Source: Nitrosospira sp. Is2 (GTDB lineage Bacteria > Pseudomonadota > Gammaproteobacteria > Burkholderiales > Nitrosomonadaceae). Taken from it: DNA of 64,000 nucleotides. Positions 26,018-34,627 of the stretch are shown here, one piece after another. Position 1 is the first letter of the stretch; every line of letters starts with the position of its first letter. Location: contig NZ_CP137134.1 in the NCBI RefSeq assembly GCF_033095785.1, forward strand, positions 1,488,001-1,552,000, written 5' to 3'. Made by a program: the position numbers and the translations under genes. Under the pieces are notes generated by a model. That model was not told the DNA's origin, did not search any database, and saw only the letters and a list, made by a program, of their open reading frames with translations.

Positions 26018-26872
26018 TCAACCGCGTCGGCGGCGAACAACTCCAAGTCCCAAGAATCCCAGTCCCAGCAATGCCAGTGTGGCTGGCTCGGGAACTGCCT
26101 GACTACCGCCGTCGCTGCCTCTGAAACCGCTGAAGCCGACGCTGCCGTAATCGCTGCGACCGCTGCCAATGTCGCCGGCGCCCATGCAATTGTTGGAGAT
26201 GGTGTTTGTATCCATTGTCACCGCCCCATTTAGCGCAATGGCCCTGCCGCACAGAATGTTTGCCGTGGTGTTCAAGGTGATGCTCTGATCCGCCAGAATA
26301 TTTCCTGCGAACAGGGTGCTAGTACCTAGCGTCGCGGAGCTGCCGACCTGCCAAAACACGCCACTATTTGTATCGCCATTGAGCACGTCGACAACGGAGT
26401 TGCTTGCGGTGGTGAGCGTGCTCCCTATCTGGAAAACGAAGAGTGCATTAGGATCGTTTTGGGCGTTGAGAGTAAGCGTTCCCGTCAATTGAGCGGACGA
26501 CAAAAAGAAATAGACGCCGGGAGTGAGCGTGAGTCCTCCCAGATCCTGACCAGTTAGGTCGGCGGTAACCGCCTGAGCCGCAAGAATATTATACGTAGCG
26601 AGGGCATCAACCTCAGCTTGCTGCGCGACCGCATCAGTTTGGTGTATCGTTCCTGTATGCGAGATGCTCCCCAGGCCGGTGATCGAAGTGCCTGGATAAA
26701 CACCAAGGTCTCCCCAGATCGTGGTCGAGCCGCTATTAGTCACCGTCGACCCAGCCATTACAGCGTAATTTTCCGCTGAACCCAGAAATGGCGTCGCTAA
26801 TGCAGGCGGGGCGCTGTAAAACGTTCCTATTAGCGCCAATGACATTACTGATAAGTATTGCGATGTTTTCAT
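26018..26872 (-). CDS. PEP-CTERM ice-binding-like (DUF3494) protein
   Basis: A signal peptide (MKTSQYLSVMSLALIGTFYS... ALA) leads to a DUF3494-type beta-helix: NYAVMAGSTVTNSGSTTIWG, TPGVYFFLSSAQLTGTLTL, and NALFVFQIGSTLTT. The C-terminus is a canonical PEP-CTERM sorting tag: VPEPATLALLGLG, a hydrophobic span, then VVRRRRG. Relatives bind ice or act as surface adhesins. The tag predicts processing by exosortase XrtA, and the window carries XrtA-associated genes at 58.5-64 kb. ATG 26872 is preferred over 26881 because AGGA lies 10 nt upstream of it. It is island cargo. Confidence 0.85.
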   Translation of the reverse strand: MKTSQYLSVMSLALIGTFYSAPPALATPFLGSAENYAVMAGSTVTNSGSTTIWGDLGVYPGTSITGLGSISHTGTIHQTDAVAQQAEVDALATYNILAAQAVTADLTGQDLGGLTLTPGVYFFLSSAQLTGTLTLNAQNDPNALFVFQIGSTLTTASNSVVDVLNGDTNSGVFWQVGSSATLGTSTLFAGNILADQSITLNTTANILCGRAIALNGAVTMDTNTISNNCMGAGDIGSGRSDYGSVGFSGFRGSDGGSQAVPEPATLALLGLGFLGLGVVRRRRG

Positions 26873-27138
26873 CAAATACATTCCTAAATCGATATTCCTT
26901 ATTCATCATTACGGTTTCCCCTAAGATAACGGGAAAACACTCTACTTATGTGCGGACAGAGCAAGATAGAGTACAGGTGCAAGAACGGCACTATTGGATA
27001 TAGACTGATGCACTGTGATAAGCAAAAACCGAGCCATATCTCAACGGCTTGATCCCTTGGATGTTTTATTGACCCGCATTGGCACTAAAGAACTTATGTA
27101 AGTCTTTTCGCCATGTACCAATGGGCAGTATAGAACCA

Positions 27139-27379
27139 TGCAGCTTTAACGCGGCGACAGGTCGATGTTCATGATCGACGACCGGTAGTGTTAGAGCCGG
27201 AGGATGCGTTAACCTGGATGAACCCCGATGCCCCAGTTGAAGAAGCCGCGCACATCGCGCAGACGAGGTCAATCCCAAGGGAACAATTTGTCTGGTGGAA
27301 GGTGGACCGATCCGTAAACCGGGCTGACCCGAACAACAACAGGAAGCACTTGTTAGCACCTGTAAACGAGAGCGCCTGA
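27139..27379 (+). pseudogene. SRAP-family C-terminal fragment
   Basis: The frame reads VHDRRPVVLEPEDALTWMNP, APVEEAAHIAQ and WWKVDRSVNRADPNNNRKHL. This parallels the SRAP/YedK C-terminus (HDRMPVVL... W... V-x-x-x-V-N). The N-terminal half with Cys2 is missing. It is a second, decayed relative of the intact SRAP gene at 19203. Confidence 0.55.
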
Positions 27380-27407
27380 AACTCATGCTCGTTACCGCTG
27401 CTGGTTC

Positions 27408-27692
27408 TTACTTTCCGCCCCCATTGACCGCAGCCTTGAGCGCTGCACCTGGCTTGAATGCTGCTACCCTCGATGCGGCAATCTTCAGTTCCTCACCGGT
27501 CTTGGGATTGCGGCCAGTTCGTGCCGCACGCTCCCGTACTTCGAACGTTCCAAAACCCGGCAACGTCAGCGAATCCCCTTTTTTCAGCGTGTCGGAAATA
27601 ATTTCCACTAGTGCGTTCACCGCGCGGTCGGTTGCAGCTCCACTGGAGTCAGTCTTTGAAGCCATTGCATTAACGAGTTCTTTTTTGTTCAT
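27408..27692 (-). CDS. hupB: HU-family nucleoid DNA-binding protein
   Basis: The 94-residue protein has the complete HU/IHF fold: MNKKELVNAMASKTDSS, the dimer core, and the beta-arm GRNPKTGEELKIAASRVAAF with the intercalating proline context RNPKTG. HU bends and compacts DNA and assists replication initiation and site-specific recombination. It lies inside the island, just beyond the replication module and transcribed in the same direction, so it is probably an element-borne HU homologue rather than the housekeeping copy. The 157-nt gap on its 5' side holds a run of T-rich sequence but no clear promoter. Confidence 0.92.
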   Translation of the reverse strand: MNKKELVNAMASKTDSSGAATDRAVNALVEIISDTLKKGDSLTLPGFGTFEVRERAARTGRNPKTGEELKIAASRVAAFKPGAALKAAVNGGGK

Positions 27693-27849
27693 GGTTTGTA
27701 GTTCGCTTCTAATCAGTTAATCTGGGCACCATTATAAAGCGCCACGGACTGGGGGGCTGGCATTAGCAGGATATGCCAATTCCTATTTGCTTCCGAAACG
27801 GTTCTCTACAGAAACAACTGGCTCAATAAGAACTGGCCAGAAAAGATTT

Positions 27850-29229
27850 TTAGCCATGCAGAGACCCTGCGATAGCTTGGACCGCCGTTCGACGGTATGC
27901 CTCCACAATTCTGGATTCTTTCTTTTCGAGATCAATTTGAGCATGGAATTCGGCCACATCAACCAGGCTCTCGATCGCATCCCGTAGCTTCTTCTGAAGG
28001 AGCTCTACGGGCGCGGCATCGAGCTCTACGGCCTTATGGCCATACTTCTCGATGAACTTCGAGTAGTTGGGGCTTGAGGGCTTGGCATCCAGATCACTTG
28101 GCAGGTTATATAACTCCACGTCCTCGGCAGTTAACGCAACTTTGACGGCGTGGACATTCATTACACCGAAGTCATCTCGCATTGAACGAGCAAACGATGC
28201 CGCGATTTGCTCGCCATCTGGGTCGAAATCGGTCAACATGAGCAAGATCAGCTTGTCTTTGCCAGAACGCTTGAATCGTCCATACAAATCGTAGCGGGGC
28301 GAAAGAGAAGAAAAGCCACGCCCAGTGGTTACAGGAATGCAGTAGTCGCGGGCAACCTTTTCAATAATGGATCGTAACGCGTTCTTCTCCAGCATGATCT
28401 CGATGTGATGCGGTTGCCCTTGCATGAGATTTCGTGAATAACCCTTTAAGAAGTTCTCCGACTGTTGCCTAACAAAGGATTCAGATGAGGAAAAGCCGCC
28501 ACCCAGCTGGATTGGGCGGGTGGTATCTTCAATAGCTTGCAAAGACACAATTCCCACAAGGCGCGCACGTGATAGCAGGTTTGTCAGTGCCTGATATGAA
28601 TTCCGCTCGTTTTCATATCTGGAATTCGGCTTTTTGTCATGTCGCAGCGGTGGGTTATTCAACAGCAGGTAGTGAACGCGTCGAACGGTCAGTGGCCAGT
28701 ATTCCATATTGTCCAGGATGACTTTTTGCGCGGCCTCCAGAAATTGAACTGTGGTAATGCGCTTACGCTTTTTAATCGCGCCAAGATCAACATTGGATGT
28801 AACAGCGTCCGATTGCTGTGCTACTCGTTTGCGGCATAGTTCGGCATAAGCCTCCTCCGGGTCAATCTGAAGCAGTTGTTCCCGAATCTTTTCTCCGGGT
28901 GTCTTATCCCGTTGCTGATTGAATGAACGCAGTTCCTCCAAACGCTCGGGCTTGGATAACTCCGCAAAATTGATGTCCTTGAAACGAACCGGAACTGTTT
29001 CCAGCCTGAGGTATTTCGCAGCTGCCAGGCGCCGATGGCCGCTCAGGAGAAAACCGTCGTTCGATAAGGTGAGCGGTTCCTGAACCCCCAGTTCATTGAT
29101 TGACACAACCAGCGCGGCATCGTCACTGTTGGCCGTACCGAATGGCTCATACAGGAGATCATTTTCACGGGCGACCTGAATCTGCGCTACATAAAAGTGA
29201 GACAAGACTGACTTTATTTTGCTGGTCAT
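27850..29229 (-). CDS. ParB N-domain fused to Spo11/TopoVIA-like Toprim protein
   Basis: Residues 1-85 are a ParB/Srx-type domain (SINELGVQEPLTLSNDG, then SGHRRLAAAKY with GHRR at 64-67). Residues about 158-240 form a winged-helix-like segment, WPLTVRRVHYLLLNN, whose R-x-x-Y (Y187) aligns by eye with the catalytic tyrosine motif of Spo11/TopoVI-A. A Toprim fold follows, with Glu281 (IEIMLEKNALR) and the metal-binding triad in LTDFDPDGE (D334, D336, D338). The composition suggests a DNA-breaking or topoisomerase-like enzyme directed by a ParB-like module. ATG 29229 is chosen because AGGAGG lies 10 nt upstream; the longer GTG start overlaps that site. It is the distal gene of the replication module. 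Confidence 0.72.
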   Translation of the reverse strand: MTSKIKSVLSHFYVAQIQVARENDLLYEPFGTANSDDAALVVSINELGVQEPLTLSNDGFLLSGHRRLAAAKYLRLETVPVRFKDINFAELSKPERLEELRSFNQQRDKTPGEKIREQLLQIDPEEAYAELCRKRVAQQSDAVTSNVDLGAIKKRKRITTVQFLEAAQKVILDNMEYWPLTVRRVHYLLLNNPPLRHDKKPNSRYENERNSYQALTNLLSRARLVGIVSLQAIEDTTRPIQLGGGFSSSESFVRQQSENFLKGYSRNLMQGQPHHIEIMLEKNALRSIIEKVARDYCIPVTTGRGFSSLSPRYDLYGRFKRSGKDKLILLMLTDFDPDGEQIAASFARSMRDDFGVMNVHAVKVALTAEDVELYNLPSDLDAKPSSPNYSKFIEKYGHKAVELDAAPVELLQKKLRDAIESLVDVAEFHAQIDLEKKESRIVEAYRRTAVQAIAGSLHG

Positions 29230-29354
29230 GGTTCTATTGCCTCCTGACACCTAGATTCAAACTTCATCACTTGAATAGACGTTCCCCCGAACCGTCTCGT
29301 CCACACATCTTTGCTCGTCACTTCACTCCGCTGGCTTTTATTCTCAGTGGCCAA

Positions 29355-29540
29355 TCAGCTGTCCTCGGCACCTACAAACGAAATTGCCAGGATTCGATCA
29401 GAAGGCCAATCGGTCAACCCCTCCCGCACAATACCTTCCCCGTAAGTCTCCTCTCCCTGTAAAAAGACAAGCTTGTATCCTACGTCGTCAGTCTGTCGCG
29501 CCGCTGCTTCCAGCATTTCCACCCGTCGAAGTATGTTCAT
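29355..29540 (-). CDS. Small phage-type hypothetical protein (61 aa)
   Basis: I do not recognise its function. It begins MNILRRVEMLEAAARQ, an amphipathic helix, and continues into a beta-rich half (YKLVFLQGEETYGEGIV). Its ATG overlaps the stop of the upstream gene (AAATGAAC), which supports translation coupling and real coding status. It lies between the ParB-TopoVIA-like gene and the 90-residue helical gene. Confidence 0.6.
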   Translation of the reverse strand: MNILRRVEMLEAAARQTDDVGYKLVFLQGEETYGEGIVREGLTDWPSDRILAISFVGAEDS

Positions 29541-29809
29541 TTCAGTAACTTCCTTTCCATTTGTGAAAGCCGCTTTTCGATTTCCGTGGCCTCGATCAGC
29601 TTTCCAATACCTGTGAGAATGTAGGCCAATCGCCCCGCTTCGCTGCTATCGATCTTCCGGTCCCTTGCTTCGCGGTATACATGCGCCATCTCTCGCCGTA
29701 CGTCTTCGAGCGCGTTCAGCTTGATTTTAGAGGGGGCAGGGGTAAACGTCCCACTTGCCCCATCAATGGTTACAGGGGAATGTTTTGCGCGTTCAAGTTG
29801 CGGTTTCAT
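29537..29809 (-). CDS. Small phage-type helical protein (90 aa)
   Basis: The C-terminal 60 residues (ALEDVRREMAHVYREARDRK, SSEAGRLAYILTGIGKLIEA) are a helical motif recurrent in phage and prophage genomes, usually encoded near terminase or replication genes. The name-giving function is unknown to me. An N-terminal linker is proline- and threonine-rich. The stop overlaps the next start by 4 nt. Confidence 0.65.
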   Translation of the reverse strand: MKPQLERAKHSPVTIDGASGTFTPAPSKIKLNALEDVRREMAHVYREARDRKIDSSEAGRLAYILTGIGKLIEATEIEKRLSQMERKLLK

Positions 29810-30215
29810 ATTGCTTGAATGAATAATTTACAAATCTGGCAAAAGGCGCCTAAATCTCTTTCGAACTGATTCGTTTCCGTTGACGATCCGATTTACTTTT
29901 CGGTCTGTGGAACTGGGTTGCTGGGGTCCGTCCAGGTAATCGTTATGCAATAACTCGACATGGTAGGTCACGGTATGGGTTCCTGAGTCAGTACGGGAAA
30001 TCTATTGGCTTTAGATGTATTACCTCAGAGTTTTTTTGTTCCAGATGTATCAGTATCGGTCGGTTCGCCGGCCTCGCCGTTGCTTCGCCGCTTCGTTTTG
30101 GCGAACCTTGGAAAAAGGGATCATTGGCAGGCGAATTTAGGTTCGCCGCCGTTGATTTCCCTATAGGCGGCGGCGAAGCAAAAGTGATAATTCTGAGTGA
30201 AGGATAAATGTCCAT
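29810..30215. other. Spacer with clustered GGCGAA/TTCGCC repeats
   Basis: Between 30064 and 30178 the hexamer TTCGCC or its complement GGCGAA occurs repeatedly: 30064, about 30084, 30099, 30130, 30142 and 30173. Inverted pairs such as GGTTCGCC...GGCGAACC are included. It lies directly downstream of the RepA-like ATPase gene. An iteron-like origin is one possibility. A 75-codon minus-strand frame (29988-30215) also crosses it and cannot be excluded. Confidence 0.35.
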
Positions 30216-31430
30216 TTAAGACCTATGGTCGCCATACTCCATTGGCGAGGCAACGGGATGTAGGTATTCGTGTGGACCGCCGCGACCAGGTTTTTTATCA
30301 GCTGGTATTTTTTCAAACTTTATTCGACCTACTGTGAGTAGCCGACCTACAGCCTTTCGTATTTCTGCTCGCGGGAAGCCGAGGTCATGATCGTCCAGTT
30401 CACTTTTAGTATGGTAGAGGCCTACCGCAAGCTGAGTGGTGAGGAATTGGAATACATGCTCATCAGCCTTTTCCCGTTCCGCAGCCTTCGTGGTTCTTAT
30501 TCGATTGACGTGCTCAAATAAGTATCCATGCCGGCTAATCATGATTTCGTGTTGTGGCGGGCAGTAACTCATCTTCGGGCGTGCGAGCACCAAGCCGGTT
30601 TCACCTTCCTCCAGATTATTGCCTGTCGCTATGCTCCATTCGTCTGGAGCGACGTTCTGTAAAACAAACACCATTCTTGAACCATCAGCGAAGGCACTGC
30701 CTCCGCGTCCCGCGTACTGATCCTTTGCTCGTTCGCGGCCGTTCTGTTTCCCAGTGTGGTGTATGTATAGGACGCAGCATTCGTGCACTCTTCTCAGCCT
30801 CCGTGCAGCTTCAATCAATCCCTGCTCAGCATCATTTACTCGACTTTCTCCTACGCCAAACGAGACTGCGGGATCGATTACTACCAGGACCGGGCGAAGT
30901 GTTTCGCAGCCCTTTATAAGGTCATCCACTCCTGCGCCGGGCTTCACTACGTCGCCCTGAACCTCTGTTAAACGAAAGCCATTGCCTGAAACATCGCTTA
31001 GCAGGACGCCCTTCATCATCTTTGCCTTTTCTACCTCGTTCAAGTTCATTGCACGGACGATGGCTCGTAACCGGGCCACGAGCATTTCACGACTGTCTTC
31101 TGCCGTGATGATGAGCACCGGCCCGGGCTTTAGGATGCTCAGCTCGAAGAGTGGAATCCCGAGGACAATGTGGACCGCCATGTAGAGTATCAGCGTAGTT
31201 TTTCCCGTTCCGCCTGGTGCGATGAGCAGTCCGACGTCTGCATAGAGCAAATCTTCAACGATGCAATCAGGGGTTGCTCGGGCATTTTGCAATTCCTCTG
31301 TAGTAATCGGTGCAGGCAGTTCCCATAAGGGAGTGGCAATCTTATCCGGGCGGGCTGAAACACTTTTCTCCGCTTCAAGAGTGAAGCGACTCGCGGAGTC
31401 AACGAGCTTCCGTATCTTTTCGACGCTCAT
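30216..31430 (-). CDS. RepA-like RecA-fold replicative ATPase
   Basis: This 404-residue protein has Walker A (LIAPGGTGKTTL), an ITAEDSREMLVARL segment, Walker B (VLVVIDPAVSFG), and sensor elements LYIHHTGK and YAGRGGSAFADGSR. These define the RepA/KaiC-like helicase group used by plasmids and phages to load or drive replication. The ATG at 31430 (MSVEKIRKLVD) overlaps the primase stop as ATGA, so the upstream longer start is rejected. Its C-terminus is helical and basic with a winged-helix appearance. It is the second enzyme of an AlpA-primase-ATPase operon. Confidence 0.85.
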   Translation of the reverse strand: MSVEKIRKLVDSASRFTLEAEKSVSARPDKIATPLWELPAPITTEELQNARATPDCIVEDLLYADVGLLIAPGGTGKTTLILYMAVHIVLGIPLFELSILKPGPVLIITAEDSREMLVARLRAIVRAMNLNEVEKAKMMKGVLLSDVSGNGFRLTEVQGDVVKPGAGVDDLIKGCETLRPVLVVIDPAVSFGVGESRVNDAEQGLIEAARRLRRVHECCVLYIHHTGKQNGRERAKDQYAGRGGSAFADGSRMVFVLQNVAPDEWSIATGNNLEEGETGLVLARPKMSYCPPQHEIMISRHGYLFEHVNRIRTTKAAEREKADEHVFQFLTTQLAVGLYHTKSELDDHDLGFPRAEIRKAVGRLLTVGRIKFEKIPADKKPGRGGPHEYLHPVASPMEYGDHRS

Positions 31431-32329
31431 TGGGGTTCCATAGCCAAATCGTTCAGATCGCCTCGATCTTGCGGTACTAAAACCCGCACCAGCTTTCCAG
31501 CTTTTGTCCAGCAGGTGGCGCATTGCCTTGCTGCCTTGGTTCCAGCCGCATCATTGTCTGCGCCAATTAAAAGTGCCTCGATTCCCGGCAATGCTGGGAA
31601 AGATGCCAAGTTGCCCGCATCGACCATGCTCCACACGGGGGTGAACCCATGAGCCAAGCTGAGGGAAGTTTCTATCCCTTCACACACCCCTAAACCCATT
31701 GTGACTTCCTGATCAGACCACAAGCGGATTACCCCCCCGGCTTTCCGGTGACCCTGCAAAAGCAGACGAGGTGGATCTACATCGGCCTTACTGCCATTTG
31801 ATTTAATCCAGGTTCGATGAAGGGTGAGCGGTAGATTGGTAGCGGCATCAGTAACCAGGGCGATCAACGCCGGCCCAACATACCCCCTGGGGTGTCTTAG
31901 GGCTGGGTGATAGCGAAGGTGGCTATCCTCAGGGGGGACAACGCACTGTCGCGCATAGAGGTAATCCAACGCTGGGCCGGATAAGGGCTGCGTTTGGGCA
32001 AAAAGTTCCTGTCCGTACTCCGACAACGTTTCGTATCGTCGATCAGTTGGGATACGTCTTCTTTCGTCAGCGGAATACCGCTTGTTTTCCCCAGCACGTC
32101 GCGAGAATTCAACATAGTTGCAACGAAAACAATGCCCGACTCCACTACCATCTATCCTAATCGTCAATCCAAGCGTTCTGTCCCTCTTCGCCGGCGAGCA
32201 ATGCGGGCAATTAAGCCTGTGATCGCCCAAAGAGTAACGCGCCCACTCGATTTGCCCTGTTGAAGCGGGGAGCGGGCGACGAGACTGAATTACGGGAGAG
32301 CTGATCACTGCTGTCACTTCTGGGTACAT
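31427..32329 (-). CDS. Zinc-finger Toprim primase (P4-alpha/DnaG-like)
   Basis: The N-terminal zinc finger has two Cys pairs (CPHCSPAKRDRTLG and CFRCNY). A linker (YGQELFAQTQPLSGPALDYL, ARQCVV) leads to a Toprim domain with acidic motifs VCEGIETSLS and IGADNDAAG. This is the arrangement of phage/plasmid primases that synthesise RNA primers. No helicase domain follows; the RepA-like ATPase encoded next (4-nt overlap) supplies one. The start overlaps the AlpA-like gene end by 16 nt. No signal or membrane span. Confidence 0.85.
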   Translation of the reverse strand: MYPEVTAVISSPVIQSRRPLPASTGQIEWARYSLGDHRLNCPHCSPAKRDRTLGLTIRIDGSGVGHCFRCNYVEFSRRAGENKRYSADERRRIPTDRRYETLSEYGQELFAQTQPLSGPALDYLYARQCVVPPEDSHLRYHPALRHPRGYVGPALIALVTDAATNLPLTLHRTWIKSNGSKADVDPPRLLLQGHRKAGGVIRLWSDQEVTMGLGVCEGIETSLSLAHGFTPVWSMVDAGNLASFPALPGIEALLIGADNDAAGTKAARQCATCWTKAGKLVRVLVPQDRGDLNDLAMEPQ

Positions 32330-32598
32330 TTTCGTACCAAAATTTCTTCCCCGTCTCTAAGACCTGCTTTTTGCGCTTGCGCCGTACTACGGAATTTGCC
32401 TTCCTCATTCAGCCACCGGTCCAAATCCTCCTTGAAGTAAAAGATTCGGCCACGTTTAATAAATGACGGGCCAGTACCAGAGCAGCGCATCATTGCCAAT
32501 GTTTTTTCCGATAATCCGATGTAGCTGGAAGCGTTTTTTGTGTCCAGCCGCCCGTCCGGATATAGGTGGATTTCCCTGCTGCAGATCAATGCAGACAT
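32314..32598 (-). CDS. AlpA-type DNA-binding regulator/excisionase
   Basis: A winged-helix MerR/AlpA-like fold is visible: NASSYIGLSEKTLAMMRCSG, TGPSFIKRGRIFYFKEDLDR, WLNEEGKF. Proteins of this type activate integrase expression or act as recombination directionality factors in islands. ATG 32598 (MSALICSREIHLYPDG) is chosen over an upstream in-frame start because AGGAG precedes it by 8 nt. It is the first gene of the minus-strand replication operon and is divergent from the RHH-integrase pair, so the 126-nt region between them is the likely control point. Confidence 0.78.
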   Translation of the reverse strand: MSALICSREIHLYPDGRLDTKNASSYIGLSEKTLAMMRCSGTGPSFIKRGRIFYFKEDLDRWLNEEGKFRSTAQAQKAGLRDGEEILVRKCTQK

Positions 32599-32724
32599 AT
32601 CGCTGCTCCTAGATGTGTTAACAGACACCACAAGAATACTATATCAATAAAGGCGTTGCAATAGAGTACGTGTAGTAGTAGAATTAGCGAGAAGAATTAG
32701 GATACTTTGATAAGGAGGTCATGA

Positions 32725-33273
32725 ATGCTCAACCGAGAAAGCGCGAAAAAAGGAGGAGGAAAGCTTGCGAGATCGGAAACGGTGACGGTGAGGCTGGACC
32801 CGAAGCTGAGATATTTGGCAGAACTGGCTGCTAGAAAGCAGAGACGTACCCTTTCAAGTTTTATTGAATGGGCAATTGAGCAGAGTCTAGAGAAGGTGGC
32901 AATCCAACATCCAAAAAAAGGTGAGCGAAGCAACCTGTCACAACTGGGAGATACCTTATGGGACGTTGGGCCGCAAGAACGATTTCTTAAGCTTGCTTTA
33001 AAAGCTCCCGAATTGCTCAACTATAAAGAGGAGCGCATGTGGAAATTTATAGATGAATGGAAGGCACTCTGGGATGTAGATGAAAAAGATCGCCGATATA
33101 TTCGCAGGGACTTGCTGAGGAGTCTCTGGAATGATTTTGAACAGTATGGCGAGGAGGAAATTACAGATGAGGATTTGGAAAAAAAAGTTGGAGCTTACTT
33201 CCGTAGCACGGGTTTGCCCTCCGAGTCCATGGTTATCCGTCTGCAACCTAAGTACATAGATGGGGACATCTGA
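32725..33273 (+). CDS. Ribbon-helix-helix-like hypothetical protein
   Basis: The N-terminal 60 residues fit an RHH (CopG/Arc) DNA-binding fold: SETVTVRLDPKLRYLAELAA, RKQRRTLSSFIEWAIEQSL. The remaining 120 residues are helical, charged and aromatic (RMWKFIDEWKALWDVDEKDR), of unknown role. ATG 32725 follows AAGGAGG by 6 nt. It is encoded 5 nt upstream of the integrase and is probably co-expressed with it, so it may regulate recombination or the divergent replication operon. Confidence 0.65.
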   Translation: MLNRESAKKGGGKLARSETVTVRLDPKLRYLAELAARKQRRTLSSFIEWAIEQSLEKVAIQHPKKGERSNLSQLGDTLWDVGPQERFLKLALKAPELLNYKEERMWKFIDEWKALWDVDEKDRRYIRRDLLRSLWNDFEQYGEEEITDEDLEKKVGAYFRSTGLPSESMVIRLQPKYIDGDI

Positions 33274-33278
33274 CATAA

Positions 33279-34472
33279 ATGGCTAAGACATTTTCAAAAC
33301 TCACCCGTGTGGCGATGCGAAAACTCGTCCTCGGGGCGAAGATCAGCGAGCACGGGATTATCTTTGAACGGCAGGCAAACGGGGACGGCGTTTTCTCCGT
33401 CAACGTAATGGTTGATGCGCAGCGCATCCATCGCGTAATCGGACGGGAGTCCGACGGTACAACACGTACGCAGACTGAGGAATTTATCGAGAAAGCAAGA
33501 CAGGATGCCAAGGCTGGCAGGCTCAATCTGCCAAAGGGCCGAAAAATTGCAATGGGTTTTTCTGAGGCTGTCGATAATTATCTTATCAAGCTGGAGCAGG
33601 AGGGTGGCAAGGACCTTAAGATGAAACGAGCCCGTCTAAGGCTCCACATATCACCTTTCTTTGGGAATTTACCGCTCTCGAAGATTAGCTCTTTTGACGT
33701 GGAGCGTTACAAAAAACACCGGCTTCTTGAATACGCTATTCGTGGAGGAATAAAACAGAAGCCTCGGGACACAACTAAGCTAAAGACCACCAGTCCCGGC
33801 ACGATAAACCGAGAGCTTGCCGCGCTTTCGCATCTGTTGAGCAAGGCAATCGAGTGGGGTTGGATTGATCGCCGCCCCGCAACTATCAGGCGATATCAGG
33901 AGGAACGTAGTCGAGTAACATACCTCACCATTGAACAAATAGAGCGGCTGACTGAGTGTGCCAAGCAAGACCAGAACCCACAGATCTACCCTTTCGTAGT
34001 CATTGGACTGGGCACGTCGATGCGGCGAATGGAAATTTTGTCCATTCGCCGCGATAACGTTAACTTGGAGCACCGGACGATATACATCCCGGATGCAAAA
34101 GGGGGGCCGCGTGAACAACCCATTACTGGGCAATTGGTGGCATTCCTCGAAGGACATATGGCTGCCTCACAGAGGGGTGCGCCATGGCTGTTTCCTTCCC
34201 CTACTGCTAAACACGGACACACAGTGGATATTCGCAAGCCATTCCGTCGCGTCGTTTCTGCTGCGGGGCTCAACCCGGATGAAGTTGTTCGTCACACACT
34301 TCGCCACACTGCTATCACGCATTTAGTTCAGGCTGGAGTAGATTTACCGACGGTAAAAAGGATTTCTGGCCACAAAACATTGATCATGGTGGAGCGATAT
34401 GCCCACCAGAACGGTGAGCATATCAATAGCGCGATGGATAAGCTTGAAGGCCGCTATCGGAAGATCAGGTAA
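33279..34472 (+). CDS. Tyrosine site-specific integrase
   Basis: This is the phage-type integrase responsible for insertion at tRNA-Phe. The 397-residue protein has an N-terminal arm-binding/SAM-like region (ALSHLLSKAIEWGWID) and a C-terminal catalytic domain. Catalytic residues are visible: Arg in SMRRMEILSIR, His-x-x-Arg in HTLRHTAITHL, His in SGHKTLIMVERYAH, with the nucleophilic Tyr in RYAH. It reads toward the tRNA, its stop lying 79 nt from the core site. The start at 33279 has no strong ribosome binding site and is probably coupled to the RHH gene 5 nt upstream. Confidence 0.93.
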   Translation: MAKTFSKLTRVAMRKLVLGAKISEHGIIFERQANGDGVFSVNVMVDAQRIHRVIGRESDGTTRTQTEEFIEKARQDAKAGRLNLPKGRKIAMGFSEAVDNYLIKLEQEGGKDLKMKRARLRLHISPFFGNLPLSKISSFDVERYKKHRLLEYAIRGGIKQKPRDTTKLKTTSPGTINRELAALSHLLSKAIEWGWIDRRPATIRRYQEERSRVTYLTIEQIERLTECAKQDQNPQIYPFVVIGLGTSMRRMEILSIRRDNVNLEHRTIYIPDAKGGPREQPITGQLVAFLEGHMAASQRGAPWLFPSPTAKHGHTVDIRKPFRRVVSAAGLNPDEVVRHTLRHTAITHLVQAGVDLPTVKRISGHKTLIMVERYAHQNGEHINSAMDKLEGRYRKIR

Positions 34473-34485
34473 CAGTTTCCCGTCT

Positions 34486-34506
34486 CAATTACACAGGAAT
34501 TACACG
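34486..34506. promoter_or_regulatory. Putative integrase arm-type sites, right end
   Basis: Two direct AATTACAC octamers (34487-34494 and 34498-34505) lie between the integrase stop and the att core. The surrounding 21 bp are identical to 4151-4171 near the left end. Confidence 0.55.
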
Positions 34507-34550
34507 CACCTAGTGAATACCGCACATTGGTTGATGTAACCTACTGATTA

Positions 34551-34627
<77 letters not shown>

